64,000 nucleotides of DNA from Rhodobacter sp. (GTDB lineage: Bacteria > Pseudomonadota > Alphaproteobacteria > Rhodobacterales > Rhodobacteraceae), in assembly GCA_020637515.1 (NCBI GenBank), contig JACKKG010000001.1, positions 248,001-312,000 on the forward strand. The letters are read 5' to 3'. A model generated the notes under the pieces. It worked only from the letters and a program-made list of their open reading frames with translations. It was not told the origin of the DNA and did not search any database. Position numbers and translations under genes: made by a program. This document shows, one piece after another, positions 25,942-34,775 of the stretch (its first letter is position 1; each line of letters opens with the position of its first letter).

Positions 25942-26568
25942 ATGCAGATTTCCCGCAGAGCCCTGATGCTGGGGATGGTCGGCGCGCCGCTGGCCGCCTG
26001 TAGCACCGCCGAACTGGGGTCGCATATCGACGAGGGCGGCTTCGGCAACCCGACCGCGCACAATCTTTTGTTGCAGACCGGGCAGTTGCCCTTCGCCATC
26101 GACCTGGCGCAGCGGTTCAACGCCGAAGTTCCGAACACTGTCACCTTCGATTTCGACAGCGCGCGGCTGGACGGTCAGGCGCAAGCCATCCTGCGCGTTC
26201 AGGCCCGTTGGATTCGCCACTTCCCCGAAGTGACCTTCCGTGTCTACGGCAACGCCGATCTGGTCGGTTCGTCCGCCTACAACCAGCGGCTGGGGATGCG
26301 GCGCGCCCGTGCGGTTGTCGCCTATCTGGTGCGCCAGGGCATCAGCCGCCGCCGGCTGGAGGCCGTCATTTCCAACGGCGAGACGCAGCCCCTGGTCCAG
26401 ACCCAGGACCGCGAGCGGCAGAACCGCCGCGCGGTGACCGAGGTGTCCGGTTTCCTGCAAGACCACCCGCATATCATCAACGGCGAATACCTCGAGATCG
26501 TGCACCGCGAGTATGTTGACAGTGCCACCGCTTCAACCGGCCGACGCAGCTCGGGCGGTTCCCTCTGA
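25942..26568 (+). CDS. OmpA-family lipoprotein in the Tad locus (CpaD position)
   Basis: 208 residues. Twin-Arg-containing start with lipobox (RRALMLGMVGAPLAAC20). A C-terminal OmpA-like peptidoglycan-binding domain runs from about 70 to 165 (TVTFDFDSARLDGQAQAIL; NADLVGSSAYNQRLGMRRARAV; RQNRRAV). It occupies the place where other Tad loci carry the lipoprotein CpaD, four bases after cpaC. By position it would anchor the secretin to the cell wall or help insert it. It shows no obvious CpaD similarity, so it looks like a functional replacement. A terminator-like hairpin follows before cpaE. Confidence 0.85.
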   Translation: MQISRRALMLGMVGAPLAACSTAELGSHIDEGGFGNPTAHNLLLQTGQLPFAIDLAQRFNAEVPNTVTFDFDSARLDGQAQAILRVQARWIRHFPEVTFRVYGNADLVGSSAYNQRLGMRRARAVVAYLVRQGISRRRLEAVISNGETQPLVQTQDRERQNRRAVTEVSGFLQDHPHIINGEYLEIVHREYVDSATASTGRRSSGGSL

Positions 26569-26616
26569 CCCCGACGAAGACCCCCCGCCAGATACCTCGC
26601 CTGGCAGGCCAGACGG

Positions 26617-26650
26617 CGCCCCGCTCACCCAAGGCGGGGCGTTCGTTTTT
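26617..26650 (+). terminator. Intrinsic terminator after the OmpA-like gene
   Basis: Eight-bp stem CGCCCCGC/GCGGGGCG followed by TTCGTTTTT, about 48 nt after the stop. Confidence 0.85.
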
Positions 26651-26800
26651 GTGACAGCTGGCCTGACAATTACGATTTTTTAGCCCCATTATCGCCAAGA
26701 TTGTCCCCGAAATTGAATGCATCCCGAATCCGGAGAGGCCCGGATTGATCGGTTATCGGATGCCATCGCCCGTCGAACGCGGGCACGGAGGACCAAAACG

Positions 26801-28045
26801 ATGTCGAGCGCAGCCGCCACCAAACACAATGCGCCCATTCGGGCCTGCACCGTTTCGCGCGATGTTCAGAACTTCGACCTGTTGATCGAGGACATGGAAC
26901 TGGAACTCGGGGAAAGCTGGGGTGACCTGACCTTTCCCAGTGCCCTGAAATTCCTGGACCAACCCGACGCCAAGTCGCTGGAATTCCTCGCGATCGCCCT
27001 CGATGACGAGGACGAGACCAACCTCGCCATGGTCGAGGCGGTGATCCAGCGCGCGACCACGCTGGGCGTGCGGATCCTGCTGATCGCCGAGGAACTGGGG
27101 CCGATCGCGCTGCACCGCCTGCTGCGCCTGGGCGCCAGCGATTTCGTGCCCTACCCGCTGCCCGAAGGCGCGCTGCACGATGCCATCCAACGCCTGCGCC
27201 AGCCGGTGGCCGATGTGATGGCCATGCCCGGCAACGCCGGTTCGCGCAAGATGGCCGCGCCGAATCAGACCAGCGGCACGGTCTATGCCGTGCAGTCGCT
27301 GGCCGGCGGTTCGGGCGCGACGACCTTTGCCGTCAATCTGGCGTGGGAAATCGCCAACTCGGGCAAGGCCGCGCCGCGTGTCTGCATGCTGGATTTCGAC
27401 CTGCAAACCGGCTCGATCGCGACCTATCTGGACCTCGCGCGCACGGAAAAGGTCTATGAACTGCTGTCGAACACGGCCGTGATGGATCGCGACTTCTTCA
27501 TGAACACGTTGCAGACCTTCAACGACAAGCTGAAGGTGCTGACGGCCGCCGCCGACATGCTGCCGCTGGACATGATCTCGCCCGACGATATCGAACGGGT
27601 GATCGCCATGGCGCGCGCGAACTTCGACATCGTCGTGATCGACATGCCGGGCACCGTGGTGCAATGGACCGAAACCGTCCTGAACGAGGCCGATGTCTAT
27701 TTCGCGACGATGGAACTGGACATGCGCTCTGCGCAGAATGCCCTGCGCCTGATTCGCGCCCTCAAGGCCGAGGACCTGCCCCTGTCCAAGCTGCGCTATG
27801 TGCTGAACCGCGCGCCCAAATTCACCGACCTGTCGGGCAAGGCGCGGGCCAAGCGGCTGGCCGAAAGCCTGGATATCGAATTCGAGGTGATGCTGCCGGA
27901 CGGCACCACGCAAGTGACCCACGCCAACGATCACGGCCTGCCCCTGGCCGAGATCGCGCCGAAGAGCCCCTTGCTCAAGGAAATCCGCAAGGTCGCGCAA
28001 TCCATCGTCGAAGCGAACCGCGACGAAAATCGCGCCGCCGCCTGA
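26801..28045 (+). CDS. cpaE: Pilus assembly ATPase-like localisation factor CpaE/TadZ
   Basis: 414 residues. An N-terminal receiver-like domain (about 1-150) is followed by a MinD/ParA-type domain whose P-loop reads GGSGATTFAVNLAW, a degenerate Walker A without the usual signature Lys, as is typical for TadZ/CpaE. LDFDLQTGSIATYLDL and FDIVVIDMPG follow. These proteins place the Tad machine, often at a pole. GGAGGACC lies before the ATG at 26801; the longer reading from 26717 is unlikely. An upstream terminator and 230-bp gap suggest its own promoter. Confidence 0.93.
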   Translation: MSSAAATKHNAPIRACTVSRDVQNFDLLIEDMELELGESWGDLTFPSALKFLDQPDAKSLEFLAIALDDEDETNLAMVEAVIQRATTLGVRILLIAEELGPIALHRLLRLGASDFVPYPLPEGALHDAIQRLRQPVADVMAMPGNAGSRKMAAPNQTSGTVYAVQSLAGGSGATTFAVNLAWEIANSGKAAPRVCMLDFDLQTGSIATYLDLARTEKVYELLSNTAVMDRDFFMNTLQTFNDKLKVLTAAADMLPLDMISPDDIERVIAMARANFDIVVIDMPGTVVQWTETVLNEADVYFATMELDMRSAQNALRLIRALKAEDLPLSKLRYVLNRAPKFTDLSGKARAKRLAESLDIEFEVMLPDGTTQVTHANDHGLPLAEIAPKSPLLKEIRKVAQSIVEANRDENRAAA

Positions 28046-28056
28046 GGAGAGGGATC

Positions 28057-29541
28057 ATGTTCTCGCGCTATCGCAAGGATACCACCACGCCGGCCAGCAC
28101 GACGCCCGAATCGCGCGCGGTTCCGGTGCACGAAATGGCCCGTGTGACGCCGTCGTCGCTGGCGACCGCCCCGGTGCCCGCGGCCCCGCCGCCGCGCGCC
28201 AGCTTCAAGGCGCAGCCCACCGCGCCGATCGCCGCCCTTGCGGCCGCGAACGACAAGGACCGCCGCCGCCGGCAGCGCATCCTCGAGGTGAAGTCCGAGC
28301 TGCACACCCGGTTGCTGGACAACCTGAACCTCGCCGCGCTGGACAACGCCTCGGAAGCCGAACTGCGCGCCGAAATTGCCGCCATCGCCGCCGAGGCGCT
28401 GAGCGACATCAACTTTGCGCTGACCAGCGAGGAACGGCTGGCCCTGAACCAGGACCTCTATTTCGAGGTGCGCGGCCTGGGCCCGCTGGAGCCCCTGCTC
28501 AAGGACGACACCGTCAACGATATTCTGGTCAACGGCCCCAACCGGGTGTTCATCGAACGCTCGGGCAAGCTGGAGCTGACCGACGTCACCTTCAAGGACG
28601 AACGCCACCTGCTGCGGATCATCGACAAGATCGTGTCCGCCGTGGGCCGGCGCGTGGATGAATCGAACCCCTATGTGGACGCCCGTCTGGCTGACGGCTC
28701 GCGTTTCAACGCGATGGTTCCGCCGGTCGCGGTGGACGGCTCGCTGGTGTCGATCCGCAAATTCAAGAAGGAAAAGCTGGGCATCAACGACCTGGTGGCC
28801 TTTGGCGCCTTTTCCGAAGAGATGGCGATGTATCTGGAGGCCGCGGTGGCAACCCGGCTCAACGTCATCGTCTCGGGCGGGACGGGTTCGGGCAAGACGA
28901 CCACGCTGAACGCGCTGTCGTCGTTCATCGAGAACTCGGAACGCATCCTGACGATCGAGGACACCGCGGAACTTCAGCTTCAGCAGGTCCATGTCGGCCG
29001 GATGGAAAGCCGACCCGCCAACGTCGAGGGCAAGGGCGCCGTCACCCAGCGCGACTGCCTCAGGAACGCGCTCAGGATGCGCCCCGACCGCATCATCGTC
29101 GGCGAGACGCGCGGCGAGGAAGTCATCGACATGTTGCAGGCCATGAACACCGGTCACGACGGTTCGATGACGACGATCCACGCCAACAGCGCCCGCGACG
29201 GCATCAGCCGGCTTGAGAACATGGTGGCGATGGCGGGCATCGAGATGCCGCTGAAAGCCGTGCGCAGCCAGATCGCCTCGGCGGTCAACCTGATCGTGCA
29301 GGTCAGCCGCCTTACGGACGGCTCGCGCCGCATGGTCTCGATCACAGAAGTGACCGGGATGGAGGGCGAGATCATCACCATGCAGGAGGTGTTCCGCTTC
29401 GAGCGCACCGGCCTGGAACCCAATGGCAAGATCCTGGGCCATTTTACCGGCGCGGGCATCCGTTCGCATTATTCCGAGCGGTTCCGCCGCTGGGGCTATG
29501 ACCTGCCCTCCAGCATCTACGACGTTGTTCAGCAAAGGTAA
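28057..29541 (+). CDS. cpaF: Tad secretion ATPase CpaF/TadA
   Basis: 494 residues. A Pro/Ala-rich N-terminal linker (residues 10-70) is followed by an N-terminal helical region and the GspE/VirB11-type ATPase: Walker A SGGTGSGKTTTLNAL around residues 273-287, Asp box ILTIEDTAELQL, Walker B region MRPDRIIVGETRGEEV and His box GHDGSMTTIHANSARD. It powers pilin polymerisation at the inner membrane with TadB/TadC, whose genes start 5 nt later. AGGAGAGG precedes ATG 28057. Confidence 0.96.
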   Translation: MFSRYRKDTTTPASTTPESRAVPVHEMARVTPSSLATAPVPAAPPPRASFKAQPTAPIAALAAANDKDRRRRQRILEVKSELHTRLLDNLNLAALDNASEAELRAEIAAIAAEALSDINFALTSEERLALNQDLYFEVRGLGPLEPLLKDDTVNDILVNGPNRVFIERSGKLELTDVTFKDERHLLRIIDKIVSAVGRRVDESNPYVDARLADGSRFNAMVPPVAVDGSLVSIRKFKKEKLGINDLVAFGAFSEEMAMYLEAAVATRLNVIVSGGTGSGKTTTLNALSSFIENSERILTIEDTAELQLQQVHVGRMESRPANVEGKGAVTQRDCLRNALRMRPDRIIVGETRGEEVIDMLQAMNTGHDGSMTTIHANSARDGISRLENMVAMAGIEMPLKAVRSQIASAVNLIVQVSRLTDGSRRMVSITEVTGMEGEIITMQEVFRFERTGLEPNGKILGHFTGAGIRSHYSERFRRWGYDLPSSIYDVVQQR

Positions 29542-29546
29542 GCGCC

Positions 29547-30515
29547 ATGCAGATCGACCCGACATTCCTGATCTACGGCGCCATCTTCGGCGGCATTCTG
29601 CTGCTGGTCGAGGCCCTCTACATGATGGTCTTCGGCCGCTCCATCCGGCTGGGAAGCCGCCTGAACCGCCGCATGGAAATGCTGGAAGGCGACACCAACC
29701 GCTCAGAGGTGATGGACCGTCTGCGCAAGGAGGCGACGCAGCACAGCAAGACGGCCACCCTGCCCTTCTATTCGCTGCTGGCCGAAAAGGCCGAGAAGGG
29801 CAAGATCGCCTTTTCGCCGATCGCGCTGATCGGCGTGATGGTCGTGCTGGCCGGTGTCGCCTTTGTCGCCCTCTCGCTGTTCACCGGCGCGCCCCTTGCG
29901 CTGAAGATCGGCGTCTCGGCGGCGATGGGCATCGGCGGCGTGTGGTTCTGGGTCGGCAACAAGGCCAAGAAACGCCTCTCGATGATCGAGGAACAGCTGC
30001 CCGACGCCATCGACCTGATCGTGCGCGGCCTGCGCGTGGGGCATCCGTTCGTGCACGCGCTTTCGGCCGCCTCTCGCGAAATCCCCGATCCGCTGGGCAC
30101 GGAACTGGGTCTGATCGCCGACGAGGCCTCGTATGGTCGCGAGATGGGCGAGGCCCTGTTCGCCTTTGCCGAGCGCATGGACATGCAGGACCTGCGGTTC
30201 CTGGCGGTGGCGGTGACGATCCAGGCCCAGTCGGGCGGCAACCTGGCCGAGATTCTCGATGGGCTCAGCAAGGTCGTGCGCGCCCGTTTCAAGCTGTTCC
30301 GCCGGGTCCGCGCCATCACCGCCGAGGCAAAGTGGTCGGGCATGTTCCTGTCCGGCTTTCCGATCGCGGCGATGCTGATGATCAGCATGGTCAAGCCCGA
30401 CTATTACGACGAGGTCAAGGGAACCGCCCTGTTCATCCCCGTCGCCCTGGTGGTGTGCATCTTCCTGGTCATCAACGTCCTGTACATGCGCAAGATGGTC
30501 AACATTCAGGTTTGA
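29547..30515 (+). CDS. tadB: Tad inner-membrane protein TadB
   Basis: 322 residues. A membrane helix at 9-29, a short cytoplasmic part, two helices around 90-130, a T2SS-F (GspF-like) cytoplasmic domain (EEQLPDAIDLIVRGLRVGHP; VAVTIQAQSGGNLAEILDGL) and two C-terminal helices. TadB with TadC forms the platform on which CpaF acts. The gene is 5 nt after cpaF and 12 nt before tadC. Confidence 0.94.
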   Translation: MQIDPTFLIYGAIFGGILLLVEALYMMVFGRSIRLGSRLNRRMEMLEGDTNRSEVMDRLRKEATQHSKTATLPFYSLLAEKAEKGKIAFSPIALIGVMVVLAGVAFVALSLFTGAPLALKIGVSAAMGIGGVWFWVGNKAKKRLSMIEEQLPDAIDLIVRGLRVGHPFVHALSAASREIPDPLGTELGLIADEASYGREMGEALFAFAERMDMQDLRFLAVAVTIQAQSGGNLAEILDGLSKVVRARFKLFRRVRAITAEAKWSGMFLSGFPIAAMLMISMVKPDYYDEVKGTALFIPVALVVCIFLVINVLYMRKMVNIQV

Positions 30516-30527
30516 GGATCCGGTGAC

Positions 30528-31511
30528 ATGAGTAACTCGCTTCTTTCCACACTCGTCTCCCCGCCGGGCATCATCGCGCTGCTGGTCGCCGTCGGCGTCA
30601 CGCTGACCCTGTGGATGATGACCAGCGCCAAGGATACGAAACCCGATCCGCTGGCCAAGCTCAAGGAACAGTCGCGCCGCGCCGGCGCGCACGAATCCGG
30701 CCGGCTGTCGAAGCGCGTGGCGCAGTCCTCGGCCATGGCCAAGCGTCTGGAAAAGTTCAAGGCGCTGCTGGAACCGGCCGACGCGGCCGAAATGGGCGAG
30801 GCCCGCCTGCGCATGATTCAGGCGGGCTATCACGGGCGCAACGCGGTGCGCGATTATCACGCGGCCAAATTCATTGGCGGTGTCGGCGGCCTGTTCCTGG
30901 GGCTGGTCTACATGCTGATCCTGCCCCCGGGGGACGGCGCGGCGATCTGGGCCACGGCAATGCCGGTTCTGGTGCCGACGCTGGTCGGCTACTACCTGCC
31001 GATCTACTGGGTCAACAAGCGCCAGGGCGAGCGTCAGTCGCAGATCACCCGCGGCTTTCCCGATGCGCTGGACATGCTGCTGATCTGCACCGAGGCCGGT
31101 CAATCCATGGACCAGTCCATCGCCCGCGTCTCCAAGGAGTTGCGCGCCGGCTACCCGGCCCTGTCCGAGGAATTCGACACCGTGTCGCATCAGATCAAGG
31201 CGGGCATGGACCGGCTCGAAGTGTTGAAGGACATGGGCGTGCGCTGCGGCAACAACGACATCAAATCCTTTGTCACGGTGCTGATCCAGTCGGCCACCTA
31301 CGGCACCTCGGTCGCCGAGGCGCTGCGTGTCTATGCCGGGGAAATGCGTGACAAGCGCGTGATGCTGGCGGAAGAGAAGGCGAACGTCTTGCCGACCAAG
31401 CTGACACTGGGCACTATGCTGTTCACGGTGCCGCCGCTGCTGATCATCCTGATCGGGCCGTCGGTCTATGGTGTGATGGAAATGCTCAACACGGCTGACT
31501 TCGGCCTATGA
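30528..31511 (+). CDS. tadC: Tad inner-membrane protein TadC
   Basis: 327 residues with an N-terminal helix at 13-28, two helices at about 118-165, a T2SS-F domain (GFPDALDMLLICTEAGQSMDQ; FVTVLIQSATYGTSVAEALR) and a final helix. It pairs with TadB as the inner-membrane platform. The stop overlaps the ATG of the following TPR lipoprotein gene (ATGA). Confidence 0.94.
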   Translation: MSNSLLSTLVSPPGIIALLVAVGVTLTLWMMTSAKDTKPDPLAKLKEQSRRAGAHESGRLSKRVAQSSAMAKRLEKFKALLEPADAAEMGEARLRMIQAGYHGRNAVRDYHAAKFIGGVGGLFLGLVYMLILPPGDGAAIWATAMPVLVPTLVGYYLPIYWVNKRQGERQSQITRGFPDALDMLLICTEAGQSMDQSIARVSKELRAGYPALSEEFDTVSHQIKAGMDRLEVLKDMGVRCGNNDIKSFVTVLIQSATYGTSVAEALRVYAGEMRDKRVMLAEEKANVLPTKLTLGTMLFTVPPLLIILIGPSVYGVMEMLNTADFGL

Positions 31512-32059
31512 TGAAATGGATCGGGATGGCGGCGCTGATGGCGCTGTCGGCCTGTCAGAGCAGCGGCGCGTTCTCGCCGGACGGCTTGCCCGGTCGCGCC
31601 GTCAGCCCGTCCGAGGATGTCGATGGCCTGATCGTCGGTCACCGGCTGATGGAGGGCGGCGAATACGAGCTGGCACTCAGGGCCTATTACCGTTCGATCG
31701 CCGAACGTGGGCCGACCGTCGATGCCCTGTCCGCCATCGGCTCGGCCAACCTCAGGCTGGGCAGGCTGGGGCAGGCCGAACAGATGCTGAACAGGGCAAT
31801 CGAATTCGACCCCGAATTCGTTCCGGCGATCAACAATCTGGGCGTCGTGATGGTCGAACGGCAAGAATGGAGCCAGGCCGCCCATCTGTTCCGCACCGCC
31901 TTTGCGCTGGACAGCGGACGCTCTGAAGAAATCCGCCAAAACCTCAGGCTTGCTCTCGCAAATCTGGGGAATCCGGGCTATAGTGCCGAAAACAACAACG
32001 ATAATTTCGCTCTGGTGCGGCGCGGGAACGGTCGGTTCCTCCTTCTCGCAACGCCGTGA
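31508..32059 (+). CDS. TPR lipoprotein of the Tad locus (TadD-like, short)
   Basis: 183 residues. Lipobox ALMALSAC16, then two to three tetratricopeptide repeats (YELALRAYYRSIAERGPTVD; AIGSANLRLGRLGQAEQMLN; AINNLGVVMVERQEWSQAAH). TadD-like TPR lipoproteins act as pilotins or assembly factors for the secretin. A second, longer TPR lipoprotein gene follows after 24 nt; the pair probably divides this role. The last 25 residues are not part of the repeats. Confidence 0.85.
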   Translation: MMKWIGMAALMALSACQSSGAFSPDGLPGRAVSPSEDVDGLIVGHRLMEGGEYELALRAYYRSIAERGPTVDALSAIGSANLRLGRLGQAEQMLNRAIEFDPEFVPAINNLGVVMVERQEWSQAAHLFRTAFALDSGRSEEIRQNLRLALANLGNPGYSAENNNDNFALVRRGNGRFLLLATP

Positions 32060-32083
32060 GCGGCGAGCAGTGAAGGACGGGAC

Positions 32084-32926
32084 ATGGCCAAGGTGTGGAT
32101 AGCACCGGTGTGCCTGGCAGGGCTTGCCCTGCTGGGTGGGTGTGGCGAATCGATGCGGGCCCAGACGGCGCGCGCGATCGACAGCGTTGCCGCAATCGAC
32201 CAGGAAAACATGGCCGAGATGATGCTGGCCGTGGCCGATCCGCGGGAATCGATCCAGTATTTCTCGCAGCAATCGCAGGCCCATCCCGACCAGGTGATCT
32301 TTTCGCGCGGGCTGGCAAAGTCGCTCATGCGCGCCGGCCAGGCCGAACAGGCGATCCCCGTCTGGCAGCGGGTGCTGGAACATCCCGATGCGACGACCGA
32401 CGACCGTGTCGATCTGGCCGAGGCCTATATCCGCAACAACGACTGGGCCCAGGCCGAGGCGACGCTCAACACCGTGCCGCCGACCTATGAGACCTTCAAC
32501 CGTTACCGTCTCGAGGCGATGGTCGCTGACAGCCGCCAGCAATGGGACCGTGCCGACAGTTTCTACGAGATCGCCGCCGGGCTGACCGCGCAACCCGCGG
32601 GCGTGCTGAACAACTGGGGTTATTCCAAGCTGACGCGCGGCGACGCGCGCGGAGCGGAACGCCTGTTCCTTGAGGCGTTGCAGCACGATTCCACGCTGTT
32701 CACGGCCAAGAACAACCTGGTCCTGGCACGGGCCTCGCGGCGCAACTACGAACTGCCGCTGATCGAAATGACGCAGGTCGAACGGGCCGAATTGCTGCAC
32801 ACGATGGCGCTGGCGGCGATCCGTCAGGGCGACGTGCAGACCGGCCGGGGCCTGCTGCAAGAGGCGATCGCGACCCACCCGCAATATTTCGAGGCCGCCG
32901 AAACGGCGCTGGCCGCGCTGCATTAG
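32084..32926 (+). CDS. tadD: TPR lipoprotein TadD
   Basis: 280 residues. Lipobox LALLGGC20, then several TPR-like units through residue 275 (SRGLAKSLMRAGQAEQAIPV; DLAEAYIRNNDWAQAEATLN; NNWGYSKLTRGDARGAERLF). The length and repeat number match TadD better than the preceding small lipoprotein. Presumed outer-membrane assembly factor for the CpaC secretin. It lies in the middle of the compact tad operon, 9 nt before the prepilin peptidase gene. Confidence 0.88.
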   Translation: MAKVWIAPVCLAGLALLGGCGESMRAQTARAIDSVAAIDQENMAEMMLAVADPRESIQYFSQQSQAHPDQVIFSRGLAKSLMRAGQAEQAIPVWQRVLEHPDATTDDRVDLAEAYIRNNDWAQAEATLNTVPPTYETFNRYRLEAMVADSRQQWDRADSFYEIAAGLTAQPAGVLNNWGYSKLTRGDARGAERLFLEALQHDSTLFTAKNNLVLARASRRNYELPLIEMTQVERAELLHTMALAAIRQGDVQTGRGLLQEAIATHPQYFEAAETALAALH

Positions 32927-32935
32927 GTCCGACCC

Positions 32936-33433
32936 ATGCTGACCCAATCTTCCCATGCGGCGCTCTGGTTTCTGATCTTCGCGACGCCGGTGTCGCTGTA
33001 TGTCGCCTGGAGCGACGTCAAGGCGATGCGCATCCCCAACGTCGCCGTGCTGCTGCTGATGGCGATTTTCGCGGTGATCGGCGCCCTCCTGCTGCCGTTT
33101 CAGGTCTGGGCCTGGGCCTGGCTGCATTTCGTCGTGGTCCTGGTGATCGGCTTCGTGCTGAACATGACCGGCGGGTTCGGCGCCGGCGACGCCAAGTTCG
33201 CGGCCGCGATGGCCCCCTTCGTCGCGTTGGGCGATCTCAGGTTGTTTTTGGTGCTGCTTTCGGCGGTGACAATTGCCGCGCTGGTGATGCACCGCGTGAT
33301 GCGCGCGATCCCGGCCGTGCGCAACGCCACTCCGGACTGGGCCAGCTGGCAACGGCGCGAGTTCCCCTTTGGCCTGGCCCTGGGGCCAGCGTTAATCTTT
33401 TATCTGGTTTTGGCAGCTATCTACGGAAGCTGA
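32936..33433 (+). CDS. cpaA: Prepilin peptidase CpaA/TadV (A24 family)
   Basis: 165 residues, five or six membrane helices. The two catalytic Asp are visible: Asp27 in WSDVKAMRIPN and Asp85 in the GxGD motif GGFGAGDAKF. It lacks the N-terminal methylase domain of PilD, as is normal for TadV. It removes the leader of the two Flp pilins after Gly16. It sits between tadD and the unassigned AAA ATPase. Confidence 0.94.
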   Translation: MLTQSSHAALWFLIFATPVSLYVAWSDVKAMRIPNVAVLLLMAIFAVIGALLLPFQVWAWAWLHFVVVLVIGFVLNMTGGFGAGDAKFAAAMAPFVALGDLRLFLVLLSAVTIAALVMHRVMRAIPAVRNATPDWASWQRREFPFGLALGPALIFYLVLAAIYGS

Positions 33434-33455
33434 CGCCGCGCCGTGAGGTCCGTGC

Positions 33456-34775
33456 ATGAACGAACTGAGCCCTGACGCCCGCATCCCGGCCCCGCCGCCA
33501 CCGGCCTCGTTGCAGGACACCGGCCTGCCGATGACGCTGATGCGGGACATCCTGCTGAAGACGATGTTCCGCATGTCGCTGAACATGGTGTCGGACCTGT
33601 CGCGTATCCTGTGCCTGCCTTTCGCGCAGGTCCAGCAATTGATCGATGCCGCCCGAACCGAACACCTGATCGAGGCGATGGGAACCCTGCACGCCACCTC
33701 GTCCTCGAACGAGATGGGCTTTCAACTGACCGACGGCGGGCGCAAGCGGGCGCAGCAGGCGCTGGCCATTTCGGAATATTACGGCGCCATGCCAGTGCCG
33801 CTGGAGGCCTATGGCGAGCAGGTCCGCCGCCAGTCGATCCGCAAGGTCAAGATCACCCGCGATCAGCTGACCGCCGCGATGGGCGACCTGATCCTGCCCG
33901 AGGGGCTGCTGGCGAACCTGGGCCCGGCCGTCACCTCAGGTCGGTCGATCCTGATGTATGGCCCGCCCGGCAATGGCAAATCCTCGATCTCGAACGGCAT
34001 TCGCGACGCGCTTGGCGACAATATCTATGTGCCCCACGCGGTCGTGCATTCCGGCCAGGTGATCGCCGTTTACGACCCGATCGTGCATCGAAAGATCGAA
34101 ACCCCGCAACAGACCGGCACGCAGCTCAGGTTGCAGGGCCAGCGGTTCGACCAACGCTATATCCTGTGCGAACGACCCACGGTCATCACCGGCGGCGAAC
34201 TGAAGCTTGAGATGCTGGAACTGAAATACAATCCGGTGGCGCGCACCTATCAGGCCCCGTTGCAGTTCAAGGCGTCGGGCGGGGTGTTCATCGTCGATGA
34301 CCTTGGCCGGCAAGAGGAACCGCCGCAGGCCCTGGTCAACCGCTGGATCGTCCCGCTTGAGATGAACTACGACATCCTGTCGCTCACCTCGGGCGAGAAG
34401 TTCATCGTGCCCTTCGACACGCTGGTGATCTTTTCCACCAACTTCCACCCCAACGCGATCTTCGACCAGGCCGCGCTCAGACGGATCTTCTTCAAGATCA
34501 AGATCGACGGCCCGAACCAGGCCGATTTCCTGAAGATCTTTGCGCTGGTCGCGCGCAAGCGTCGCATTCCGTTGAACGAAGAGGCGCTGATCCACCTGTT
34601 GCAGAACAAATACCCGACCATCGACAATGTTTATGCCAATTATCAGCCGGTGTTCCTGATCGACCAGATGATCGCCATCTGCCAATTCGAGGGCAAGCCG
34701 AACCACATGTCGCCCGAGCTGATCGACCGCGCCTGGGGCAACATGTTCGTCAAGGACGAGGACATCGTCCGCTAG
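33456..34775 (+). CDS. AAA ATPase of unknown role at the end of the Tad operon
   Basis: 439 residues, soluble. A winged-helix-like segment occupies about residues 30-100 (LSRILCLPFAQVQQLIDAAR). The AAA domain has Walker A GPPGNGKSS at 169-177, Walker B GGVFIVDDLG at 275-284, a sensor Asn in FSTNFHP near 327-332, and an Arg-rich stretch LRRIFFKIKI near 341. A C-terminal helical lid follows. The nucleotide site is complete. It follows cpaA by 22 nt, so it is probably co-transcribed with the pilus genes, and its stop interlocks with that of the LytTR gene (CTAG). No function is known to me; remodelling of the Tad machine or a transcription-linked switch are possibilities. Confidence 0.88.
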   Translation: MNELSPDARIPAPPPPASLQDTGLPMTLMRDILLKTMFRMSLNMVSDLSRILCLPFAQVQQLIDAARTEHLIEAMGTLHATSSSNEMGFQLTDGGRKRAQQALAISEYYGAMPVPLEAYGEQVRRQSIRKVKITRDQLTAAMGDLILPEGLLANLGPAVTSGRSILMYGPPGNGKSSISNGIRDALGDNIYVPHAVVHSGQVIAVYDPIVHRKIETPQQTGTQLRLQGQRFDQRYILCERPTVITGGELKLEMLELKYNPVARTYQAPLQFKASGGVFIVDDLGRQEEPPQALVNRWIVPLEMNYDILSLTSGEKFIVPFDTLVIFSTNFHPNAIFDQAALRRIFFKIKIDGPNQADFLKIFALVARKRRIPLNEEALIHLLQNKYPTIDNVYANYQPVFLIDQMIAICQFEGKPNHMSPELIDRAWGNMFVKDEDIVR

